From NCBI GenBank assembly GCA_019637685.1, contig JAHBVF010000032.1:16130-80129 (forward strand): 64,000 nucleotides of DNA, given 5' to 3'. Made by a program: the position numbers and the translations under genes. Source of the stretch: Caldilineaceae bacterium (lineage in GTDB: Bacteria; Chloroflexota; Anaerolineae; Caldilineales; Caldilineaceae). This document shows, in pieces, positions 59,170 to 64,000 of the stretch (position 1 is its first letter; the number at the start of each line of letters is the position of its first letter). Under the pieces are notes generated by a model that made no database searches, had not been told where the DNA came from, and worked only from the letters and a program-made list of their open reading frames with translations.

Positions 59170-60563
59170 GCAAGCACCTCCCCACGGGCAAGCCCCCGCA
59201 AGCAGATGCCCGGTCCCAGCCCTTTGCCCGCCTGCGTTTTGTGGGCGTTTATCTCTGGTCCACAGCCCGCCAGGAGCACGGCCTGGGTCTGTTGGCGCTG
59301 GTCGGCCTGGGGCCGGGTGTGGCCTTTTTGGTGGCCTGGCTGCATCTGGCCCTGGCCCTGCGCCAAGTGTCGGCGATCGCCTTGCCCCAGGGCCAGGCCA
59401 CGGGTTGGCTGCTGCCGCCTCTGCTCCTGAACCTGCTGGGGTTGGATGGGGTGCTGGCCGGTGTGGGGCTGGTCACGCTGCTTATCGGCTGCCTGGGGCT
59501 GGCCAACGCCTATGTGGCCAGCGTGGAGCGGCGTTCGTCCGATCTGTCCCTGCTTTTGGCCCTGGGGATGGGCCGGGGCTGGCTGCGCCTTCTGCTGTTG
59601 GCCGAAGCCGGGTTGACCGGGCTGCTGGGCAGCGCCGCGGGTCTGCTCCTGGGGATTCCCTTTGCCAGTGTGGTTTGGCCCGCAGCCCAACGCTATTTGG
59701 GACTGCCCGCGCCTTTTGTTCTGGACGGGCGGGCATTGGCAGTGGCGTGCTTGGCCGGTGTGCTGGCGGCCCTGCTCTTTATGGGGACCATCGCGCTGCT
59801 GGGCGTGGCGGTCGATCCCGCCTATCCTCTGCGCGGCGCGCGCGCGCCTTCGCCCATCACCCGTTGGCGCGAATGGGAGACAGCCCGCTATGGCACGCTC
59901 TACGCGGGTCTGTTGGCGCTGGTGGTGGGGTTGCCCGTTCTGCCCCTAGCGGCGACGGGATTGCTGGTTCTCCTGGCCGTGGCCCTCAGCCTATTGCTGA
60001 CCGGCGGCGGCTGGCTGCTCACTCGGCTCTACGCCCGCTTGCCCCTGTCCGGCCAGTCACTTCTGTGGCAGATGGCCCTGGAGAGCCTGGCCCGCCACCC
60101 CCGCCACACAGCCGGGCTTTCCCTGGCGATGATTACCGGTTCCTACGGGGTGGGGCTGGCTTCCCTGGCGCTGATGACCAGTGGCCGTCGCGCCCTCTTT
60201 GTGGTCTGGGTGGCCGGGGGCGTGCTGGTCGCGGCCGCGGGCCTGGTGTTGACAGCCGCCGCGTTGGCGGCATTGGAGCGGCGGCAGGAATTGGCCCTGC
60301 TGGTGGCGTTGGGCACACGGCCCAGCCGGGTGCTGCGGATGATTCTGATCGAATACGGCGTCGTGGCCCTGGGCGGGGGGAGCGCGGGCGCGCTGCTGGC
60401 CCTGGTGAATTGGGCGCTGGCCGGAGGCGGTGTCTGGTGGAGCGCGCTGCTGATCGGGGGACTGGATGTGCTGGCCGCGCTGCTCTCGGCCTGGATTGGG
60501 GCCGCGCCGGTGCTGTGGCGCATCTCCCGCCGGTCGCCGGGGCGGGAATTGCGGGGGGAGTAG
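59166..60563 (+). CDS. ABC transporter permease with FtsX-like domains
   Basis: A 465-residue polytopic membrane protein whose ATG overlaps the padR stop (ATGA). The first FtsX-type bundle is at residues 90-220 (GLVTLLIGCLGLANAYVASVERRSSDLSLLLALGMGRGWLRLLLLAEAGLTGLLG) and a second at 330-455 (VLVAAAGLVLTAAALAALERRQELALLVALGTRPSRVLRMILIEYGVVALGG). Each holds the E-R-R-x-E/D-L-x-L-L-x-A-L-G motif that links FtsX/MacB permeases to their ATPase. The large outer domain of typical MacB proteins is missing, so this is a compact form. It works with the ATPase encoded 1 kb downstream, probably exporting a lipid, peptide or drug, or sensing envelope stress. Confidence 0.85.
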   Translation: MSKHLPTGKPPQADARSQPFARLRFVGVYLWSTARQEHGLGLLALVGLGPGVAFLVAWLHLALALRQVSAIALPQGQATGWLLPPLLLNLLGLDGVLAGVGLVTLLIGCLGLANAYVASVERRSSDLSLLLALGMGRGWLRLLLLAEAGLTGLLGSAAGLLLGIPFASVVWPAAQRYLGLPAPFVLDGRALAVACLAGVLAALLFMGTIALLGVAVDPAYPLRGARAPSPITRWREWETARYGTLYAGLLALVVGLPVLPLAATGLLVLLAVALSLLLTGGGWLLTRLYARLPLSGQSLLWQMALESLARHPRHTAGLSLAMITGSYGVGLASLALMTSGRRALFVVWVAGGVLVAAAGLVLTAAALAALERRQELALLVALGTRPSRVLRMILIEYGVVALGGGSAGALLALVNWALAGGGVWWSALLIGGLDVLAALLSAWIGAAPVLWRISRRSPGRELRGE

Positions 60564-60616
60564 GGGGATGGAACGCGGATGACGCGGATTTGGCGGATTC
60601 AAGCGGATGTAGGGAT

Positions 60617-61034
60617 ATGACGGCAGAAACGATTCGGGAAATTACTGAACGAATTGACCAAGCCGAACCGGAGGTGCCATGCCAGAAAGACGCTTTTGAT
60701 GGTTGTCTTGCCGGGGCTGTGTTGGGGCTACTGCTGGCCGTAGCGTATGGGGGGTGCATTATTGTTTTCGCAGTCCTTTGGGATAACACTTGGCCACCAT
60801 CAGTTGATCCAGTCGGAAGCTGTCATCTTAACCCTCAACGGTGGGTTCTTTTTCTGGCTGGTTTGGAGTCACTCGTTTGCTGACTTCGCAAGGGAGGGAT
60901 GGTCAGGGTATGCGGCGCTGCTAGGAGTTCCCTCACTGATATTTGTTGCGACAGGAATGCTTTTCGCCCGCTGGACCTATCGGAGCTATCTTCCAATAGC
61001 AGCACAGACGGTAATTGAAACGGAGGGTATCTGA
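60617..61034 (+). pseudogene. Small membrane protein of the PadR operon, interrupted by a frameshift
   Basis: Reading starts MTAETIREITERIDQAEPE and continues through a hydrophobic helix (CLAGAVLGLLLAVAYGG); after the six-G run at 60749-60754 the frame turns poor (CIIVFAVLWDNTWPPSVDP). In the next frame the sequence continues well: ALLFSQSFGITLGHHQLIQSEAVILTLNGGFFFWLVWSH, then a second helix (LLGVPSLIFVATGMLFA). Removing one G joins the two into a protein of about 138 residues with three helices. A repeat-like CGGATGACGCGGATTTGGCG stretch precedes it (60570-60610). The TGA stop overlaps the next ATG. Function unknown; its position suggests an accessory membrane subunit. A sequencing error in the G run is equally possible. 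Confidence 0.6.
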
Positions 61035-61507
61035 TGCTCAACTTCTATCTCTACTCAGTCTCGGCCCTGACGCTGGCTACCAGCTACGGCGCGACCCTAA
61101 TTTTTGTCGATGGCCTGTTGCGTTATCTTTTCGGCGTGGACACGGGCTATGCCAGCCGGGAAGCGATGGCGAATGGGCTGGGCTTTGCACTGGTGGCGAT
61201 CCCCCTCTGGCTGGTGCATTGGCGCTGGCTGGGCAGGCTGAGCGCTGACGATGAACCAGCGACCGGCCACCGTTTCTATCTGTTCACCGTCGTCTGCCTG
61301 AATGCGGTGGCGGTGATGGTGGCGGGCAGCATCGGCGTCACCGGTCTGCTGCGTCTCTTTTTGGGGCTGGAATGGCCCGCCGCGCCCGCGGCTGTCACAG
61401 TGGGCGTAGCGTTGGTGGCCTGTGGGCTGTCGGCCTGGCTCTGGTGGCATCACGTCCAGGCCCTGGGCGGGCGAGGCGTCATGCGCTTGGGGCTACGGGT
61501 ATTGTGA
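61034..61507 (+). CDS. Four-helix membrane protein, DUF5671-like
   Basis: A 157-residue protein with four hydrophobic segments: LYSVSALTLATSYGATLIFV, GLGFALVAIPLWLVHWRWL, YLFTVVCLNAVAVMVAGSIGV and VTVGVALVACGLSAWLWWHH. The start codon shares a base with the preceding TGA. Layout and the opening NFYLYSVSALTL are reminiscent of the DUF5671 family of small integral membrane proteins of unknown function; I am only moderately sure of this family. It lies between the permease and the ATPase of the operon. Confidence 0.6.
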   Translation: MLNFYLYSVSALTLATSYGATLIFVDGLLRYLFGVDTGYASREAMANGLGFALVAIPLWLVHWRWLGRLSADDEPATGHRFYLFTVVCLNAVAVMVAGSIGVTGLLRLFLGLEWPAAPAAVTVGVALVACGLSAWLWWHHVQALGGRGVMRLGLRVL

Positions 61508-61516
61508 AACGGGAAT

Positions 61517-61555
61517 GCAGATTTATCCGTGTTTATCAGCGCTCATCAGTGGCTA
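61517..61555 (-). repeat. Dispersed 39-bp repeat (TAGCCACTGATGAGCG type), copy 1
   Basis: On the minus strand TAGCCACTGATGAGCGCTGA is followed by TAAACACGGATAAATCTGC. It matches 62715-62754 with few differences and sits between the membrane protein and the ATPase gene. Confidence 0.8.
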
Positions 61556-61580
61556 CTTTTGGGTCAGGAGAATTCGCACA

Positions 61581-62318
61581 ATGAACAGTCCTACAATTCT
61601 GGTGAAAGCACGCAATTTGCACAAACGCTACGGCGCAGGCGAGAAGGGAGTGGCCGCGCTGCGGGGAATCGATCTGTCCGTGGCCCCGGGGGAGTTTGTG
61701 GCGTTGGTGGGGCCAACGGGCAGCGGCAAGACGACGCTCCTCTCTCTGCTGGCCGGGCTGGAAGAACCGGACGCGGGACGAGTGGTGCTGGCCGGCCAGG
61801 ATTTGGCCTCCCTGTCGGAAGATGGCATCGCGGACCTGCGCGGCCGTTCGGTGGGGATGATCTACCAGAGCATCAATCTTTTCGCGGGTTTCTCTGTGCT
61901 GGAAAATGTGGGGCTGCCCCTGCGCCTGATGCTACGCCCACCCTTTGACGCCCACAGCCGGGCCAGGGAACTGCTGGCCGCGGGCGGTCTGACCAGCCTC
62001 GCCGCGCGCTATCCCGCGGACCTCTCCGGGGGACAGCGCCAACTGGTCGCCATCGCCCGTGCCCTGGCCGCGGACCCGCCACTGATCTTGGCCGATGAAC
62101 CCACAGCCAATCTGGACAGCGCCAGCGCCCGGCAGATCACAGGCCGCCTGCGGGGACTGGTGGATGATGGCCGCCACGGGGTGCTGCTGGCAACCCACGA
62201 CCTGCGCGTGGCCAGCCAGGCGGATCGGGTGATCAGCCTGCGCGATGGACAGATTGTCAAAGAGACGGCCTTGGGCGCGGGGCGTCCCAGCCGGGAGGTA
62301 TTGGCGGAACTGGCATAG
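61581..62318 (+). CDS. ABC transporter ATP-binding protein (MacB/LolD-type)
   Basis: A 245-residue ATPase; ATG 61581 has AGGAG 10 nt upstream. It has Walker A GPTGSGKTT, Q-loop MIYQSINLFAGFSVLENVGLPL, signature LSGGQRQL, Walker B LILADEPTANLDS and the H-loop LLATHDLRV, with the LolD/MacB-like spacing. It couples ATP hydrolysis to the FtsX-type permease encoded upstream. The end of the protein (LGAGRPSREVLAELA) is short, without an extra regulatory domain. Together with padR and the permease it forms a complete, probably PadR-controlled, transport or stress-response system. Confidence 0.92.
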   Translation: MNSPTILVKARNLHKRYGAGEKGVAALRGIDLSVAPGEFVALVGPTGSGKTTLLSLLAGLEEPDAGRVVLAGQDLASLSEDGIADLRGRSVGMIYQSINLFAGFSVLENVGLPLRLMLRPPFDAHSRARELLAAGGLTSLAARYPADLSGGQRQLVAIARALAADPPLILADEPTANLDSASARQITGRLRGLVDDGRHGVLLATHDLRVASQADRVISLRDGQIVKETALGAGRPSREVLAELA

Positions 62319-62483
62319 CCTCCTGTCCCAGGGCTTTGCAAAAGTACTGAATCGCACTTTTGCAGCACCGTGCCTTGTGGTACACTTCCCCTTGTCCCCG
62401 CTGACTCGACTGTTGGGTCTGCCTGTTGGGACACTGTTTCTGGCCCCGGCTTGGCCGGGGAAAGGTCAAAAGGAGATTGTGTT

Positions 62484-62609
62484 ATGGGCAAGGAACAGAA
62501 GCCGCAGAAAAATGACAAAAAGAAGCCGCTCTTGAGTATGAAGGAAAAGCGGGCGGCAAAACGTGAGAAGAAAGAGGGCAAAGGCGGTATCGGCACAGGC
62601 AGCAAGTAG
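62484..62609 (+). CDS. 41-residue strongly basic small protein
   Basis: ATG 62484 is preceded by AAAAGGAG at ideal spacing, so this is a probable gene although short. The product, beginning MGKEQKPQKNDKKKP, is about one-third lysine/arginine, has a KEKRAAKREKK stretch and ends GGIGTGSK. It has no cysteine or aromatic residues. Similar small Lys-rich proteins occur in actinobacteria and Chloroflexota without known function, and might bind nucleic acid. A GC hairpin (CCCCGGC/GCCGGGG at 62444-62460) sits just before the ribosome site and could affect translation. Confidence 0.65.
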   Translation: MGKEQKPQKNDKKKPLLSMKEKRAAKREKKEGKGGIGTGSK

Positions 62610-62664
62610 GAAAGTACACTGGAAATTTTGTTGACGCTGTCACAGATAGCACATAGATAACGAA

Positions 62665-62701
62665 TCAGAGGCCAGGTCGCAGATCGCGACCTGGCCTCTG
62701 A
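62665..62701 (+). repeat. Perfect 16-bp inverted repeat
   Basis: TCAGAGGCCAGGTCGC and its exact complement with a 5-nt loop. There is no T tract, but it lies 56 bp beyond the 41-residue gene and could end transcripts or protect their 3' ends. Confidence 0.7.
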
Positions 62702-62714
62702 CTTAACCTGAAAA

Positions 62715-62754
62715 TAGCCACTGATAAACGCGGATAAACACGGATAAAATCTGC
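62715..62754 (+). repeat. Dispersed 40-bp repeat (TAGCCACTGATAAACG type), copy 2
   Basis: TAGCCACTGATAAACGCGGA followed by TAAACACGGATAAAATCTGC; related to the minus-strand copy at 61517-61555. Confidence 0.8.
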
Positions 62755-63163
62755 GTAATCTGTATCTTCTGCGTAAATCTGCATCCCTATTTTCATTGCT
62801 ATAGCAATACCACGTAGAAAACAGGAGTTTTTCGCAGGGCGGATTTCCACATCACCGCTAATGGCAGGTAAGAAACCTGCCCTACGAAAGTCCACATTTC
62901 AAAGTGACACTGCTATAGTTGTGCCCGAAATGGGCATGTACACTGACTTGTACCCCGCTTCCCCCATCTCTCCAGCGAGCCACTGGTTTCGACCCTTTGA
63001 CAGGCACAGACGGCGCAATCCGGGAGCACCGGTTGAGCAGACCGGGCCTGTCAGTCATACCAAAACCAAGCGGGTCTACCCCACAAAATCCCCAATAACT
63101 GTGCTGATCAGGCTGATGATGGAACAAAAGAATGAGCCTATTGCAAAAAGGTCAATTTCTCCC

Positions 63164-63257
63164 GCGGAGACGCGGAGACGCGGAGGGCGCGGAGGCAACG
63201 CGGCGAGATTCAGGAGAAAAACGCCGCGTTGCCTCCGCGTTCCCCGCGACTCCGCGC
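63164..63257. repeat. Long GC-rich palindrome of about 94 bp
   Basis: GCGGAGGCAACGCGGCG pairs with CGCCGCGTTGCCTCCGC around a loop of about 18 nt; the outer arms (GCGGAGACGCGGAG and CCCCGCGACTCCGC) continue with mismatches. It shows no coding sense and resembles a mobile intergenic hairpin. Confidence 0.75.
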
Positions 63258-63453
63258 TGAGTTTAGGGGCTTTTTGTAGTGGAATCACCTGTGGTCATCT
63301 GCACAATCTGCGGGAGATGTTCTTATGGTTTCTTTAATGTCCACGCCCTTATTTTAGATGTATAGTGATGGATGTGCGTATTCGAAGACACGCGCACTGT
63401 GTAACGTTATCCAACTTTTGCGGGATAAGGACAGAAAACAGGAGGAAGTGAAG

Positions 63454-64000
63454 ATGCCGAATTGTTTTGGCCATAACACAAACGGGCTGTGGCGCAGCCA
63501 TTACTTTGTCCTGCGCGGCAGAGCAGCAGGAGCCATCTCCGCCCTTATCTTCACTTTGCTCCTCCTTCTATGGGGTGGCCGGGTTTATGCTGCCACGCCC
63601 TCGCCAGGGCCGATAGCTCTTGACCCGACAACGACCCAATATACCGCGGGTACTATCATCAGCAGTGACATCACTGCTGATCAGACGTGGACCGTTGCTG
63701 GTAGCCCGTACACCATCAACCAAAGTGTAGCAGTACAGCCCGATGTCACGCTCACTGTGCAGCCGGGGGTGGAAGTACGTTTGGGGGAAGGCGTCGGTTT
63801 GAAGGTGAGAGGCACACTCACGGCCATTGGGACACCCAGCCAGCCCATCACCTTCACAGGCACCACTGCCCAGCCCGGCTGGTGGGATGACATCTACATT
63901 CAGGGTTTGCCCACCCCCACCGATGGCAGCCAGCTTAGCTATGTCACCCTGCAATATGGCGGCTACTACGACGCCAATCTGCTTGTGGACAATAGCCATG
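63454..64000 (+). CDS. Secreted right-handed beta-helix protein, N-terminal part (runs off the window)
   Basis: The frame is open from ATG 63454 to the window edge (182 residues), with CAGGAGGAAG about 8 nt upstream. The N-terminus MPNCFGHNTNGLWRSHYFV is followed by a hydrophobic segment AAGAISALIFTLLLLLWGGRVYAA, a signal peptide of about 46 residues. The mature part resembles parallel beta-helix proteins: SSDITADQTWTVAGSPYTINQSVAVQPDVTLTVQPGVEVRLGEGVGLKVRGTLTAIGTPSQPITFTGT and SQLSYVTLQYGGYYDAN. Such proteins bind or cut polysaccharides or act as adhesins. The gene continues beyond 64000, so its domain content and length are unknown. Confidence 0.75.
   Translation, partial: MPNCFGHNTNGLWRSHYFVLRGRAAGAISALIFTLLLLLWGGRVYAATPSPGPIALDPTTTQYTAGTIISSDITADQTWTVAGSPYTINQSVAVQPDVTLTVQPGVEVRLGEGVGLKVRGTLTAIGTPSQPITFTGTTAQPGWWDDIYIQGLPTPTDGSQLSYVTLQYGGYYDANLLVDNSH

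Larger units (their letters stand above)
62610..63453. other. Repeat-rich non-coding region of about 840 bp
   Basis: No credible ORF. It contains a partial copy of the GTACACTG...TTGTTGAC motif (62614-62645), the hairpin at 62665, the dispersed repeat at 62715, a GGCAGGT-AAGAA-ACCTGCC hairpin (62860-62880) next to CCTACG, and the long palindrome at 63164. Confidence 0.7.

Overview
The window looks like a stretch of a GC-rich, monoderm-like bacterial chromosome, most likely Chloroflexota (Anaerolineae/Caldilineae-like filaments and relatives). This is inferred from gene content: paired DUF2298 ('YYY') membrane proteins, a TIGR03663/Agl23-type membrane protein carrying NHL repeats, DUF4157 proteins full of VQR motifs, abundant Tat-type extracytoplasmic lipoproteins, and many intergenic palindromes. 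No rRNA or tRNA gene was recognised.

Layout. 0-2.4 kb: the 3' end of glnS, then a small Pepco-like protein followed by a caspase-like (C14) peptidase, and a YbjN-type protein on the other strand. 2.4-9.4 kb: two very large paralogous DUF4157 (eCIS-core) proteins on the minus strand, each with a HELTH motif, three repeated CxCxxC modules and a divergent C-terminal half. 9.6-15.6 kb: a secreted PKD plus glycine-rich (PGRS-like) protein, an HTH-membrane-TPR regulator broken by a single-base frameshift, and a LicC/PntC-like nucleotidyltransferase. 15.7-24.7 kb: an orphan NarL-type sensor kinase and a complete peptide/nickel-type ABC importer (lipoprotein, two permeases, one fused double ATPase). 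24.8-29.6 kb: a CBS-CBS-ACT protein, two S41 peptidases, smpB and a 16S rRNA G1405-type methyltransferase homologue. 29.8-35.4 kb: mostly minus-strand genes for a secreted SdrD-like protein, a GNAT-TIGR04076 fusion, an AhpD-like protein, an SDR, an SH3 protein and a sugar isomerase. 35.4-52.7 kb: a very large membrane glycosyltransferase/DUF2298 cluster with a DUF348-G5-3D cell-wall protein and a Nudix hydrolase. 52.8-57.1 kb: a DHDPS-family aldolase with mannonate dehydratase, a GT2 enzyme and DNA polymerase IV. 57.2-58.3 kb: an isolated CRISPR array with 15 repeats and no cas genes in view. 58.5-62.6 kb: a PadR-controlled FtsX/LolD-type ABC operon and a 41-residue basic protein. 62.6-64 kb: a repeat-rich non-coding stretch and the start of a secreted beta-helix protein.

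The most notable single observation is the AhpD-like gene (complement 31511..32113). An in-frame TGA falls exactly at the second cysteine position of the family's CxxC active site (C-V-Y-[TGA]). The reading frame continues through the rest of the family domain with no other stop, and a short stem-loop with GU in its apical loop lies 18-37 nt after the TGA. Together these are what a bacterial selenoprotein with a SECIS element looks like. Standard gene callers would split it into two fragments.

Other themes: long, mostly non-homologous palindromes sit at many gene boundaries, some belonging to recognisable dispersed families whose stems covary. Two homopolymer-G frameshifts interrupt otherwise well-formed genes and may be real or assembly errors. 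Several promoters are legible, including a textbook TTGACA-17-TATACT promoter whose -10 box is covered by a near-perfect 24-bp palindrome in front of padR.
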